Of a DNA stretch of 64,000 nt, positions 26,992 to 36,258 are shown piece after piece. Each line of letters starts with the position of its first letter. The first letter of the stretch is position 1. Below the pieces are notes generated by a model that was not told the origin of the DNA, made no database searches, and saw only the letters and a list, made by a program, of their open reading frames with translations. Made by a program: the position numbers and the translations under genes. This DNA comes from Xanthomonas hortorum pv. cynarae (GTDB taxonomy: Bacteria > Pseudomonadota > Gammaproteobacteria > Xanthomonadales > Xanthomonadaceae), in the NCBI RefSeq assembly GCF_002939985.1, contig NZ_MDFM01000022.1, forward strand, positions 1 to 64,000, in the 5' to 3' direction.

Positions 26992-28872
26992 TCAGTCGCT
27001 GGCAGCCACCTTGGCATCTGCCGCCGGTGACTCGGCAGCGTCTTCGGCGGCATACGGCGAGACACCACCATCGGCAATGAACCGGTCGATGCGCGCCTCC
27101 AGCACCGGCAGCGGCACCGAGCCGGTCTGCAGTACCGCGTCGTGGAAATGGCGCAGGTCGAATGTCTCGCCCAAGGCGGCTTCGGCCTTGCGACGCAACT
27201 CAAGAATTTTCAGTTCACCCAGGTAGTACGACAACGCCTGCCCCGGCCAGGCGATATAGCGATCCACCTCGGTGGTGACTTCGTGTTCGCTCAAGGCAGT
27301 GTTGTCGCGCAGATAGGCCTGCGCCTGCGCGCGCGTCCATCCTTTGTGGTGGATGCCGGTGTCGATCACCAAACGGCAGGCGCGCCACATCTGATAAGTG
27401 AGATAACCGAAGCGGTCGTAGGGCGTGTCGTACATGCCCATTTCCTGGCCCAGATACTCCGAGTACAAGGCCCAGCCCTCGCCATAGGCGGAGATGAACC
27501 CATAGCGGCGGAACTCCGGTAGGCCTTGCGCTTCTGCCGCCAGCGGCATTTGCAGTGCGTGGCCGGGCGATGACTCGTGCAACGTCAATGCGGTCAGGTT
27601 GTACAACGGCCGCGATGGCAGGTTGTAGGTGTTGACCAGATAAATGCCGGGACCGCCACGGCCGCCGGTATAGAACGGCGCCAATTCCGGCGGCACCGGC
27701 TCGATCGCAAAGCGTCGGCGCGGCAGCCGGCCGATGTAATCGCCCACCTTGGCATCCACGCGCTTGGCGATCCATGCAGCCTGTTTGAGCAATTCTTCCG
27801 GCGTCTTGGCATAGAACTGCGGGTCGCTGCGCAGGAAATGCAGGAACGCAGGAAACACCGCCTGCCCGGCCGGCGGTTTGAAGCCGCTGGCGACGATGGT
27901 CTCATCCATCTGCGTGCGCAGCTTGGCCACTTCCTGCAAACCGATCTGATGGATCTGATCGGGGCTCAACTCGAGCGTGGTGAACTCGCGGATCTGCGCG
28001 CGGTAGTAGGCCTGGCCATCCGGCAATGCCTCGCCGGCCAGCGTGGTGCGTGCGCGCGGCTGGTACTCGTTACGGATGAAGTCCAGCAGCTTGGCGTAGG
28101 CCGGTAGCACCTGCGCATCGATGGTCTGCACTGCTTGTTGCCGCAGTTGCGCCTGTACCTCGGCCGGCAGCGTCGCCGGCATCTGCTTGAACGGTGCGTA
28201 AAACGGGTTGGCCTCGCCCTTGGCTTGCACCACATCGGCGATGGACTGATCGCGTCCGGTCAGTGTCACCTTGGGCTGGCTGAAACCACGCGCCAGGCCG
28301 GCACGCATATTGTCGGTGTGTTCGGCGAAATAGCGCGGGATATCGGCCAGCATCTTCAGATAGCGCTGGTAGTCCTCGCGCGTGCGCAACTTGGCCTCGG
28401 CGCTGAAGCCCAGATCGCTCCAGAACGCCGAGTCGCTGTTGAACGGCATTTCCCAGGCGCGGAAATGCTGCTGATCCAGCAGCACCAGCAACTGTTGCCG
28501 ATACACCTGATAACTCACCTGATCTTCGGCCGGCAACTGCGCGATAGGGATCGCGTCCAGTTCCTTCAACGCCTGCTGCCAGTATGCGGTGCGCAGGTTT
28601 TGCGTGGCCACATCGACCTTGGGCAGGTGGTCGGACTGCCTGTCCTGGGTGGCCTGGTTGTCTTCATCCACCGCGCCGGACAACTGCGCCTGCCGCCAAC
28701 GCCATTCGCGCGTGTATAGCGCTTTGAAGTGTGCGGCTGCTGCGTTCTGCGTGGCGGTGTTCTGCGTGGCGGCGACCGGCTCGGCAGCCTGGGCGGTCGC
28801 GGCAACGCCGCTCACGCTTGCGGCAATCAACACACTCAATGCACTCGCGCGTAAAACGCTGCTCGTCTTCAT
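26992..28872 (-). CDS. DUF885 family exported metallopeptidase-like protein (paralogue 2)
   Basis: 626 residues. The start at 28872 (ATGAAG) overlaps the stop of the upstream DUF885 gene by four bases and has GGAGGCACG before it; a longer start is unnecessary. A Sec signal (VLIAASVSGVAATAQA) is followed by the helical DUF885 domain with its zinc-type HExxPGH motif, HESSPGHALQ, and the downstream YGEGWALYSEYLGQEMG carrying further acidic residues. DUF885 proteins resemble M32/M3-type peptidases. Tandem arrangement with a ~30-40% similar sister and location beside prolyl peptidases and the Hyp pathway suggest hydrolysis of Pro/Hyp-rich peptides in the periplasm (inference). It ends in an acidic/Ala-rich tail. 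Confidence 0.85.
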   Translation of the reverse strand: MKTSSVLRASALSVLIAASVSGVAATAQAAEPVAATQNTATQNAAAAHFKALYTREWRWRQAQLSGAVDEDNQATQDRQSDHLPKVDVATQNLRTAYWQQALKELDAIPIAQLPAEDQVSYQVYRQQLLVLLDQQHFRAWEMPFNSDSAFWSDLGFSAEAKLRTREDYQRYLKMLADIPRYFAEHTDNMRAGLARGFSQPKVTLTGRDQSIADVVQAKGEANPFYAPFKQMPATLPAEVQAQLRQQAVQTIDAQVLPAYAKLLDFIRNEYQPRARTTLAGEALPDGQAYYRAQIREFTTLELSPDQIHQIGLQEVAKLRTQMDETIVASGFKPPAGQAVFPAFLHFLRSDPQFYAKTPEELLKQAAWIAKRVDAKVGDYIGRLPRRRFAIEPVPPELAPFYTGGRGGPGIYLVNTYNLPSRPLYNLTALTLHESSPGHALQMPLAAEAQGLPEFRRYGFISAYGEGWALYSEYLGQEMGMYDTPYDRFGYLTYQMWRACRLVIDTGIHHKGWTRAQAQAYLRDNTALSEHEVTTEVDRYIAWPGQALSYYLGELKILELRRKAEAALGETFDLRHFHDAVLQTGSVPLPVLEARIDRFIADGGVSPYAAEDAAESPAADAKVAASD

Positions 28873-30686
28873 CCGCGTGCCTCCGGCGCAGCTTTGGCCT
28901 GTGCAATCCACTGCCGCACGCGTTGCTGCAACATCGCCAGCGGCATCGCGCCACCGCCCAGCACCGCATCATGGAAGGCGCGCACGTCGAAGCGAGCGCC
29001 GAGTTCTTTTTCGGCTTCCGCACGCAGCGCCAGAATCTGCAACTGACCCAGTTTGTACCCAAGCGCCTGACCCGGCCAGACGATATAGCGGTCGGTTTCG
29101 GACTGGATGCTGGGCTCGTCGTCGGAAGGATGCGCGTGGAAAAAATCCACCATCTGCTGGCGATTCCAATGCTTGTAATGCACGCCGGTGTCGAGCACCA
29201 GGCGGTTGGCCCGCAACAACTCGCCGGAGAGGCGACCGTAATCGTTGTACGGGTCCTTGAAGAAGCCGATCTCCTTGCCCAGCCGCTCGGCATACAGCGC
29301 CCAGCCTTCGATATAGGCGTTGTAGCCGGCCTGCTGGCGGAACGGCGGCAACGGCAGCGTCTGCGCAAGCGAGATCTGCAGGTGATGGCCTGGCACGCCC
29401 TCGTGATACGCGGTCGTTTCGATATTGACCAGCGTGCGGCTGGCGAAGTCGCTGGTATTGACCTTCACGATCGCCGGCTTGGTGCCTTCCGGATTGCTCT
29501 GCCAGTATTCGGCGCCGGGCGCGCTGCGCCGGAATGCCGGCATCGCCTGTACGTCCAGCGGCGTTTTCGGCAGGTGGCCGAACAGCTTGGGCAGCTCCGG
29601 CTGCATCGCGGCGATGTACTGGCGGTACTGCTGCAGGATCTGCTCGCTGGAAGTGGCGAAGTGGCGGTTGTCGGTGTCCACCGCCTTGCGGAAGCTGGCC
29701 AGATCCGCAAAGCCCTGCGCCTTGGCGATCACGGTCATCTCGCCTTCGATGCGCGCGACTTCCTTCAGGCCGATCTGATGGATCTCCTCCGGTGCCATGT
29801 CGGTGGTGGTCTGGGTATGGATCGCGTAGCGATAGCGACGCTCGCCATCGGGCAGCGACCACACACCTTCCTGCGCGCGCCCTTGTGCGGCGTATTCGTC
29901 GCGCACGAACGCGGCCAACTTGCCGTAGGCCGGGCGTACCTGTTGCTCGATCGCAGCGAGTAATTGTTTGCGCAGCGCGTCGCGCTGGTCGGCCGGCACG
30001 GCGACGTCGAGTTTTTTCAGCGGCGAGGCGAACGGGCTCTGCTCGCCGGTCAGCGCGGCGATCTTGTCGATCTGCTCGGGCAGGCGCTCCAGCAGATATC
30101 GCGGCTGCACCAGGCCCTCCTTCGCGCCCTGGCGCGACAACGCGATCACCTGGTCGATCACCGTTGGAATCGTCTGCAGGCGCTTGATGTAGTCCTGATA
30201 ATCCTTGGCGTTTTCGAACGGAAACGCATCGCCATAGCCTGCCAACCCCAACTGGATGCCGCCGATCGGCTCCAGCGGCATCGCATAGGTTTTCAGGTCG
30301 ATGCCTTCCAGCTTGTCGCGTAATTGGCCGAGCATCATCTGCAGGCTGAGCTGGCGTTGCTCGTCCAGCGCCTTGCTGTCGATCGCCTCGAACTGCTTGA
30401 GCAGCCCGGCAGTGGCGGTGCGTTCTGCTTGCACGGCCTCAAGCGAATAGTCGCTCCAACGATCATTGTAACGTTTGTCGCCGATGATGCTGGCGAACTC
30501 CGGGTTGTGCTGCAGCTGGTACTGCCATTGTTTGTCCAGCAGCGCGTCGAAGGCCTTGGCGGCTTGCTCGCCGGTTGGCGCAGGCGTGGCCGCAGCTGCC
30601 GTCTCCGCTGCGGGCGGCGCCGGCTTGCAGGCAGTGAACAATGCGGCGGCCAGCAGGCCGATGGCGACAGGACGCAGGTGGTTCAT
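28869..30686 (-). CDS. DUF885 family lipoprotein, metallopeptidase-like (paralogue 1)
   Basis: 605 residues. The N-terminus MNHLRPVAIGLLAAALFTAC is a lipoprotein signal with an LFTAC lipobox, so it is probably tethered in the periplasm; a Pro/Ala-rich spacer follows. The DUF885 domain has HEGVPGHHLQ (HExxPGH) and YIEGWALYAERLGKEIGF. It is coupled by ATGA overlap to its paralogue. A GTAG-type palindrome separates it from the M24 peptidase gene upstream, which may modulate transcript stability. One copy anchored and one soluble suggests division of labour. Function as a peptidase is inferred from the motif. Confidence 0.87.
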   Translation of the reverse strand: MNHLRPVAIGLLAAALFTACKPAPPAAETAAAATPAPTGEQAAKAFDALLDKQWQYQLQHNPEFASIIGDKRYNDRWSDYSLEAVQAERTATAGLLKQFEAIDSKALDEQRQLSLQMMLGQLRDKLEGIDLKTYAMPLEPIGGIQLGLAGYGDAFPFENAKDYQDYIKRLQTIPTVIDQVIALSRQGAKEGLVQPRYLLERLPEQIDKIAALTGEQSPFASPLKKLDVAVPADQRDALRKQLLAAIEQQVRPAYGKLAAFVRDEYAAQGRAQEGVWSLPDGERRYRYAIHTQTTTDMAPEEIHQIGLKEVARIEGEMTVIAKAQGFADLASFRKAVDTDNRHFATSSEQILQQYRQYIAAMQPELPKLFGHLPKTPLDVQAMPAFRRSAPGAEYWQSNPEGTKPAIVKVNTSDFASRTLVNIETTAYHEGVPGHHLQISLAQTLPLPPFRQQAGYNAYIEGWALYAERLGKEIGFFKDPYNDYGRLSGELLRANRLVLDTGVHYKHWNRQQMVDFFHAHPSDDEPSIQSETDRYIVWPGQALGYKLGQLQILALRAEAEKELGARFDVRAFHDAVLGGGAMPLAMLQQRVRQWIAQAKAAPEARG

Positions 30687-30714
30687 GCAGTTACTCCAAG
30701 ATGCAATGGCGACT

Positions 30715-30780
30715 GTAGGAGCGCGCCTGAGCGCGACGGCTTTTATCGGGAATGCCCGTCGCGCCCGGGTGCGCTCCTAC
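30715..30780. repeat. GTAG-type REP palindrome
   Basis: GTAGGAGCGCGCCTGAGCGC… pairs with …CGGGTGCGCTCCTAC to form a long stem with a short loop, between the M24 and DUF885 genes. The same family recurs at 51092-51160. These match REPs known in Xanthomonas, Stenotrophomonas and Pseudomonas, which are mobilised by RAYT transposases. Confidence 0.93.
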
Positions 30781-30802
30781 GGATGCGTGAGCCTGTGAAG
30801 GC

Positions 30803-32002
30803 TTATGCAAACGGTTGGTCGATCGCCAGCGATGGCGGCGTAAACCACTGCGCGCCGGCATCGGTGACATAAAAATGGTCTTCCAGGCGCACGCCGAACT
30901 CGCCGGGCACCACGATCATCGGCTCGTTGCTGGCGCACATGCCCGGCTGCAGCGGCTGCGCGTTGCCGCGCACCAGGTACGGCGCCTCATGAATCGCCAA
31001 CCCGCAGCCGTGGCCGGTGCGATGCGGCAGGCCGGGCAAGCGATAGTCCGGGCCAAGCCCTGCCGCCTCCAGTACCTTGCGCGCCGCCTGGTCCACTGCT
31101 TCGCACGCAACACCGGGGCGTATCGCGGCAAATGCCGCCGCCTGCGCAGCCTGCTCCAGGTCCCAGATGCGCTGTTGCGCAGCATTGGGCGTACCGTAAC
31201 TCCAGGTGCGAGTGATATCGGAGTGATAGCCCTGCACGGTGCAGCCGGTGTCGATCAGCACCAGCTCGCCTTCGCGCAGGTGCTGCACGCCGGGAATCCC
31301 GTGCGGGAATGAGGTGGCATGGCCGAACTGCACGATGCAGAAGGTGGAGCCGTTGTCCGCGCCCAGCGCGCGATGCGCCTCGTCGATGAAGCGCACCAGT
31401 TGATCGGTCCCGATACCTTCCTGCGCGATGCCGGCGGCCAGCCGCTGCACCAGCAAGGTCATGTCGCAGGCCTGCTGCATCAGCGCCAGCTCGGCCGGCG
31501 ACTTGCACATGCGGCAGCCATCGATGATGGATCCCGCATCACGGATCGCCGTGCCCAGGTGCGCGCGCAGGCCGGTGTGCACGGCAAACGCAATCCCTGG
31601 ATCCAGTGCCAATGCATGCGCGTGGCGTTCGTCCATGGCCTGCACCACCAGCGCGTACGGGTCCTCGTGTTCTTCCCACAGATACTTGGCAACTGGAATC
31701 TTCAGCACCGCATCCAGCGAGCCTTCTTCGAACGCGGGGCAGATCAACACCGGGTCACCATCCAGCGTAAGCAGCAGCGCGACCAGACGCTCACTTGCGC
31801 CCCACGGCACGCCGGTGAAGTAGCGCAGCGAAGTGCCGGCACCGACCAGCAATGCATCCACGCCATGCGCGCGCATCAGGCGGCGTGCGCGTTCGATGCG
31901 CTGTTGGTATTCGTCGGCGGCGATCGGCGCGGCGCGTTGCGTCCACGGCGTCAGTTGCGCGCGTGCCTGTTCCAACGACACCCCGCCGATCTGGCTGCTC
32001 AT
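30803..32002 (-). CDS. M24 family Xaa-Pro peptidase (prolidase/aminopeptidase P-like)
   Basis: 399 residues, cytoplasmic (no signal). The start ATGAGC at 32002 overlaps the TGA of the aldehyde dehydrogenase. The creatinase-like N-domain is followed by the pita-bread catalytic domain with all five metal ligands in order: Asp in LIDTGCTVQGYHSD (two Asp), His in HRTGHGCGLAIHE, Glu in CASNEPMIV and Glu in GVRLEDHFYV. Family members cleave the bond before or after proline in X-Pro peptides. Its position inside the hydroxyproline degradation run argues that it releases free Pro/Hyp from imported di- or oligopeptides (inference). Confidence 0.92.
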   Translation of the reverse strand: MSSQIGGVSLEQARAQLTPWTQRAAPIAADEYQQRIERARRLMRAHGVDALLVGAGTSLRYFTGVPWGASERLVALLLTLDGDPVLICPAFEEGSLDAVLKIPVAKYLWEEHEDPYALVVQAMDERHAHALALDPGIAFAVHTGLRAHLGTAIRDAGSIIDGCRMCKSPAELALMQQACDMTLLVQRLAAGIAQEGIGTDQLVRFIDEAHRALGADNGSTFCIVQFGHATSFPHGIPGVQHLREGELVLIDTGCTVQGYHSDITRTWSYGTPNAAQQRIWDLEQAAQAAAFAAIRPGVACEAVDQAARKVLEAAGLGPDYRLPGLPHRTGHGCGLAIHEAPYLVRGNAQPLQPGMCASNEPMIVVPGEFGVRLEDHFYVTDAGAQWFTPPSLAIDQPFA

Positions 32003-33615
32003 GTGCCCGCTCCGAGATCTGCAGTACTCCACTGCCCATCCACCAGACGTGCGACACCGCCCGGATTGCGCTGGCGCAACTCGGCCGGCAGCAACGCGTC
32101 GGGCACCGCGTCGTAGCTATGCAAGGCAGCGAAACGGCGAATCGAACCGGGCATGCCCACCGCGGTGAACCCAGGATGCCCGGTGCTGGGGAACGGCCCG
32201 CCATGATTTTGCGCCGCGCTTACTGCAACGCCGGTCGGCATCTTGCTATTGATCAACCGCCCCACCCGCGCCCGCAGCACCGGTGCGATGGCCTGCCAGG
32301 CCGCATCGTCGCTGCCATCGACCGCGCGATACAAGGTGCCTGTGAGATTGCCTTCGAATGCGGCGGCGACCTGTTGCATCTGCGCAACGTCGCGCGTACG
32401 CACCAGCAGGCTCACCGGGCCGAAGGCCTCGGTCTGCAGCGCCTGCGGGTTTGCGATGAATGCCTGCGCCTCCACACTCAACAGGGTGGGCGCATAGCGA
32501 TACCCGTCTTCGCCGGTGTGCCCCCCGGCCAGCAGCGCGGCGCCGGCAGCGCGCAAGGCCGCCACACCGCGTTGCACACCTTCAACGCCTGAGCTGGAAA
32601 ACAGCACCATCGGCATGGCAGCGTCGAAATGCGCCGTGGTCGCGGCAACGAACGCATCGCCTGCCTCGCCGTGCGGCACCACCACCACACCGGGATTGGT
32701 GCAGAACTGGCCGCTCCCCAAGGTGCAGGAGGAAAAGAATTCCTGCGCCAAGGCGGCACCGCGTTCGGCCAGTGCGCCCGGCAGCAGGAACACCGGGTTG
32801 ACGCTGGAGAGTTCCGCATAAAACGGCACGCCGGCCGCATCGGCGGCGGCCTTCAGCGCCAGCCCGCCGGCACGGCTACCGGTGAAGCCGATCGCCCCCA
32901 GCCGCGCATCGCCGGCCAGTCGCACACCTATCGCGTTGTCGAAGTGATACAGCAACTGCACTGCCGCAGCCGGCAGGCCCGCCGCGACCAACGCTGCATG
33001 CGCAAGCTGCGCCATGCGCTGGCTGGTGGCCGGATGCAGCGGGTGCGCCTTGGCGATCACCGGGTTGCGCGCGGCAATCGCCGAGGCGAAATCGCTGCCG
33101 GCAATCGCATTGAAGGCGAACGGGAAATTGTTCGGGCCAAACACCAACACCGGCTTGCCCAGCGGCGCCAGATGCGAACGCAGATCGGCAGCGGTATCGA
33201 TGATGGGTTGGGTCCAGCTGTAACTGCGCACCGCCTGTGCGGCCTGGCGCAATTGTCCGCTGGTGCGTGGCAGCTCGTTGCCACGCAAGCGTGTGGGCGC
33301 CGGCAATGCGGTCTCTGCGTGGGCAAGCGCCACCAAGGTGTCGGCATCGGCATCCAGCGCGTCGGCGTAGGCGTCCAGGAATGCGGCGATTTTTTCGACC
33401 GGTGCCGCTGCAAGTTCCGCTGCAATTGCTTGCGCTGCCGCAAACGCGGTTTCGACATCCTCCGCACCGCTGACCGGAAACTGTGGCCCGATCGCCTCGC
33501 CAGTGCTCGGGTCGGCGGCACGGAAGCTGGCGCTCGCCGCGCGGCTGGGTTGCCACCGGCCGGCCAGCAATACCTCGGCCTGCTGGATGGGCGGGGATTG
33601 GAGCGTCTCGTTCAT
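31999..33615 (-). CDS. alpha-ketoglutarate semialdehyde dehydrogenase (aldehyde dehydrogenase family)
   Basis: 538 residues, cytoplasmic. It oxidises 2,5-dioxopentanoate to 2-oxoglutarate, the last step of hydroxyproline breakdown. The start at 33615 has GAAGGTGCC upstream; longer readings are Arg-rich and unlike the family. ALDH landmarks are VFGPNNFPFAF (cofactor region), GFTGSRAGG, the catalytic Glu in AELSSVNPVF and the catalytic Cys in GSGQFCTNPGVVVV, the FCTNPG form being typical of KGSADH enzymes. It is coupled to the M24 peptidase by ATGA. A 186-base gap separates it from the deaminase gene, so an internal promoter is possible. Confidence 0.9.
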   Translation of the reverse strand: MNETLQSPPIQQAEVLLAGRWQPSRAASASFRAADPSTGEAIGPQFPVSGAEDVETAFAAAQAIAAELAAAPVEKIAAFLDAYADALDADADTLVALAHAETALPAPTRLRGNELPRTSGQLRQAAQAVRSYSWTQPIIDTAADLRSHLAPLGKPVLVFGPNNFPFAFNAIAGSDFASAIAARNPVIAKAHPLHPATSQRMAQLAHAALVAAGLPAAAVQLLYHFDNAIGVRLAGDARLGAIGFTGSRAGGLALKAAADAAGVPFYAELSSVNPVFLLPGALAERGAALAQEFFSSCTLGSGQFCTNPGVVVVPHGEAGDAFVAATTAHFDAAMPMVLFSSSGVEGVQRGVAALRAAGAALLAGGHTGEDGYRYAPTLLSVEAQAFIANPQALQTEAFGPVSLLVRTRDVAQMQQVAAAFEGNLTGTLYRAVDGSDDAAWQAIAPVLRARVGRLINSKMPTGVAVSAAQNHGGPFPSTGHPGFTAVGMPGSIRRFAALHSYDAVPDALLPAELRQRNPGGVARLVDGQWSTADLGAGT

Positions 33616-33801
33616 TGCGGCACCTTCGGTTGCATGAGGACAGACCCTGCGCACTGTGCGGCAGCGGCCGACCAAATAACGACGAGGATGCCGCGCTGAT
33701 GCGACATCCTCATCGACCCACCTCGCGCTACGCCGGCCACCGCGTCCGCGCGTGCATCCGTGCGCGGCGCTCATCCGGTGGCGTGCAGCCCGAGCTCATC
33801 G

Positions 33802-34710
33802 TCAGGACAGTTTGGGCGCAGTGGCGATGGCGTGGTCGATGACCTTGAGCGCGGCCTCGCGCTCGGCACCGTCGACCACCAGGCGCGGCGCGCGCACGCG
33901 CTCGCTGCCCAGGCCGACCTTTTCCTGCACCAGTTTGATCAACTGCACGAACTTGGGCACGGTATCCAGGCGCAGCAGCGGCAGGAACCAGTCGTAGAGT
34001 TCCTTCGCCGCCGGGTAGCCACCGTCACGCGCAAGTTCGAACAGGCGCACCGATTCCTTCGGGTAGGCGTTGACCAGGCCGGCGATCCAGCCCTTGGCGC
34101 CCATGCTCAGGCCTTCGACGATGGCATCGTCCATGCCCACCAGCAGCGCCAGACGATCGCCCAGCAGTTCCTGCAGCGCGGCGAAGCGGCGCACATCGCC
34201 CGAGGATTCCTTCACTGCCTGCAGGTTGGGGAATTCGGCCGCCAGCTCGGCGATCTGCGCCGGGCCGAAATCGGTCTTGTAGGCCACCGGGTTGTTGTAC
34301 AGGATCACCGGCAGATCGGTCGCGGCGATCACCGCGCGCACATGCGCGCCCATCTCGCGCCAATCGGTGGAATACACGTATGGCGGCAACACCATCAACC
34401 CGCCGCAACCGAGTTCCTTGGCCGCTTTCGCCAGCGCCACCGCTTCACCGGTCACCAGGCTGGCGATGCCCGGCACCACCGGCACGCGGCCGTTCAACGC
34501 GGTGATCAGCGTCTTGAGCACAGCCAGCTTGTCGTCCACGCTCAAGGTGGCCGCTTCGCCCAGAGAACCCAGCGGCACGATCGCGGTGCAACCGGCGTCC
34601 ACCAGCTGATTGGCGTGCTTGGCCAGGAAGTCGTGATCGATTTCACCGGAGGCGGTGAACGGGGTGGTGATGGCCGGCAGCACGCCGTGCCAGAACGCAG
34701 CAATACTCAT
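33802..34710 (-). CDS. 1-pyrroline-4-hydroxy-2-carboxylate deaminase (DHDPS/NAL family)
   Basis: 302-residue cytoplasmic TIM barrel of the dihydrodipicolinate synthase/N-acetylneuraminate lyase superfamily. It deaminates pyrroline-4-hydroxy-2-carboxylate to 2,5-dioxopentanoate. The start at 34710 overlaps the preceding TGA (ATGA). Schiff-base Lys167 (LQAVKESSGD) and Tyr138 (ILYNNPVAYKTD) are present. The usual GTTGE is LGSLGE (47-51), as expected for a non-DHDPS member. Gene order beside D-hydroxyproline dehydrogenase and KGSADH makes the assignment firm although the fold alone would be ambiguous. Confidence 0.9.
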   Translation of the reverse strand: MSIAAFWHGVLPAITTPFTASGEIDHDFLAKHANQLVDAGCTAIVPLGSLGEAATLSVDDKLAVLKTLITALNGRVPVVPGIASLVTGEAVALAKAAKELGCGGLMVLPPYVYSTDWREMGAHVRAVIAATDLPVILYNNPVAYKTDFGPAQIAELAAEFPNLQAVKESSGDVRRFAALQELLGDRLALLVGMDDAIVEGLSMGAKGWIAGLVNAYPKESVRLFELARDGGYPAAKELYDWFLPLLRLDTVPKFVQLIKLVQEKVGLGSERVRAPRLVVDGAEREAALKVIDHAIATAPKLS

Positions 34711-36020
34711 GGATGATTCCCTTGCGAGTCGGAAGTGAACGGGTCGGCCAGCGCCGCGAGGCGGACCGGGAACAACGGCGGCCGGCGGCCGGCGTCGGTG
34801 GAAAGCGCGGGCGGGCAACGCCCCAGTTCGGCCAGCGCGGTGCCGCAGATGCGGCCCTGGCAGGCGCCCATGCCGCAGCGCGAAGCGAGCTTGGCATCGC
34901 GTGCATCGTTGAAGTTGTCCAACGCGCCCAGCGGCACGTCTTCGCAGCGGCACACCAGCGTGTCGGGCTGCGCCAGCGTGCGGATGCGTGGATTGAGTGC
35001 GAACTGCTGTTGCAATGCTTCCGCGAACGCACGCGCGGCACGCCGACGTGGCTGCAAGCGCAGCGCGGCATCAGGTGCATCGGCGGCCATATGCCCGGCC
35101 ATCGCGCCTTCGATCAGCGCGCAATCGCGCCCGCCGATGCCGCAGGCTTCGCCCGCAGCAAAGACCTGGGTGACGCTGGTGCGCAGCAACGCATCCACGC
35201 GTACTTGCTGATGCGCGCCGCAGGCTTCCAGCTGACACCCCAGCAACTGCGCAAGTTCGGTATTGGGCACCAGTCCATAGCCAACGGCCAGTTGATCGCA
35301 GGCGATACGCGTACGACCGGCAGGTCCTTCGATCTCGATTTCGCGCAGTTGCGTGTCGCCGTGTGCGGATACGACAAAGCTGCCGGCGCGATACGCCACC
35401 GCGCGCAACTGCAAGCGCAACGACACCGCCTGCGCCGCCTTGCCCGGCCAGCGCCACAACTGCAATGCGAACTGCCGCAACGCAGCTGCAGAAGTTTGTT
35501 CGTGGATGCCAAGCACCTGTGCGCCATGCCGTTGCAAGGTGGCCGCACTGGCCAGCAGCAAAGGGCCGCTGCCGGCGACGACCACGCGCTTGCCGGCCAG
35601 CGGCCAGCCCTGTTTGGCCAGCGCCTGCGCCGCGCCGGCACCGGTCACGCCGGGCAAGGTCCAGCCCGGGAATGGCAGCAGCAATTCGCGCGCGCCGGTG
35701 GCCAGCACCAGGGCTGCGTAATGCAGTTGCAGCGTGCCGTCCGGGCCATCGGCCAACAGCCAACCCGGCTGCGCCAACAGAATCTGCGTGCGCGTCAGCA
35801 GCGTGATCGATGCATCGCCCTGCACCTGTTGCAGCAGCGCGCGCGCATCGGTCGGCGCGCCGTACCGCACATCGCTGCGCCAGACCTGACCACCGGCACG
35901 CGGCTGCATGTCGACAACGCCCACGCGCACGCCATGACTGGCCGCCGCCTGCGCCGCCGCCAGGCCGGCCGGGCCGGCGCCGATCACCAACACATCGAAA
36001 TGCTGCACGCGCTCAGCCAT
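34707..36020 (-). CDS. D-hydroxyproline dehydrogenase, FAD/NAD(P)-binding subunit with [2Fe-2S] tail (HcnB-like)
   Basis: 437 residues. The start at 36020 overlaps the end of the small ferredoxin-like gene by eight bases. It begins almost at once with the Rossmann motif DVLVIGAGPAGLAAAQAA; a second dinucleotide motif is VVVAGSGPLLLA and a third region is VFAAGEACGIGGRDCA. The C-terminus holds a BFD-type iron-sulfur site: VCRCEDV then RCGMGACQGRICG. This is the alpha-type subunit of heteromeric amine/D-hydroxyproline dehydrogenases (as in Pseudomonas putida). It is followed by the deaminase with ATGA overlap. The complex feeds electrons to the respiratory chain. Confidence 0.9.
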   Translation of the reverse strand: MAERVQHFDVLVIGAGPAGLAAAQAAASHGVRVGVVDMQPRAGGQVWRSDVRYGAPTDARALLQQVQGDASITLLTRTQILLAQPGWLLADGPDGTLQLHYAALVLATGARELLLPFPGWTLPGVTGAGAAQALAKQGWPLAGKRVVVAGSGPLLLASAATLQRHGAQVLGIHEQTSAAALRQFALQLWRWPGKAAQAVSLRLQLRAVAYRAGSFVVSAHGDTQLREIEIEGPAGRTRIACDQLAVGYGLVPNTELAQLLGCQLEACGAHQQVRVDALLRTSVTQVFAAGEACGIGGRDCALIEGAMAGHMAADAPDAALRLQPRRRAARAFAEALQQQFALNPRIRTLAQPDTLVCRCEDVPLGALDNFNDARDAKLASRCGMGACQGRICGTALAELGRCPPALSTDAGRRPPLFPVRLAALADPFTSDSQGNHP

Positions 36021-36258
36021 CGGTGCGTACCTGCATGCCGTCGCGCGCATCCACCAGGCAGGCGCGTTGCTGGCCGATGCCGTCGATGCGAACCCTGCAT
36101 TCGAAACACACACCCATGCCGCACAACGGCGCGCGCGGCTGGCCACTGCACGATTGCCGAAACTGCAGCGTTGCCAGCGCCACCGCTGCGGCAACACTGG
36201 CGCCGGCCGGCACTTCGACCGCTTGCGCATCCACGTGCAGCCGCACCGTCGCGCTCAT
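36013..36258 (-). CDS. D-hydroxyproline dehydrogenase, small [2Fe-2S] subunit (HcnA-like)
   Basis: 81 residues from the ATG at 36258, overlapping the stop of the oxidase subunit (ATGA) and itself overlapping the FAD subunit. It is a plant-type ferredoxin fold: LHVDAQAVEVPAGASVAAAV, then the cluster ligands in QPRAPLCGMGVCFECRVRIDG and QRACLV. It is the gamma-type electron-transfer subunit of the heterotrimeric dehydrogenase and is easily missed because of its size. Confidence 0.9.
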   Translation of the reverse strand: MSATVRLHVDAQAVEVPAGASVAAAVALATLQFRQSCSGQPRAPLCGMGVCFECRVRIDGIGQQRACLVDARDGMQVRTDG

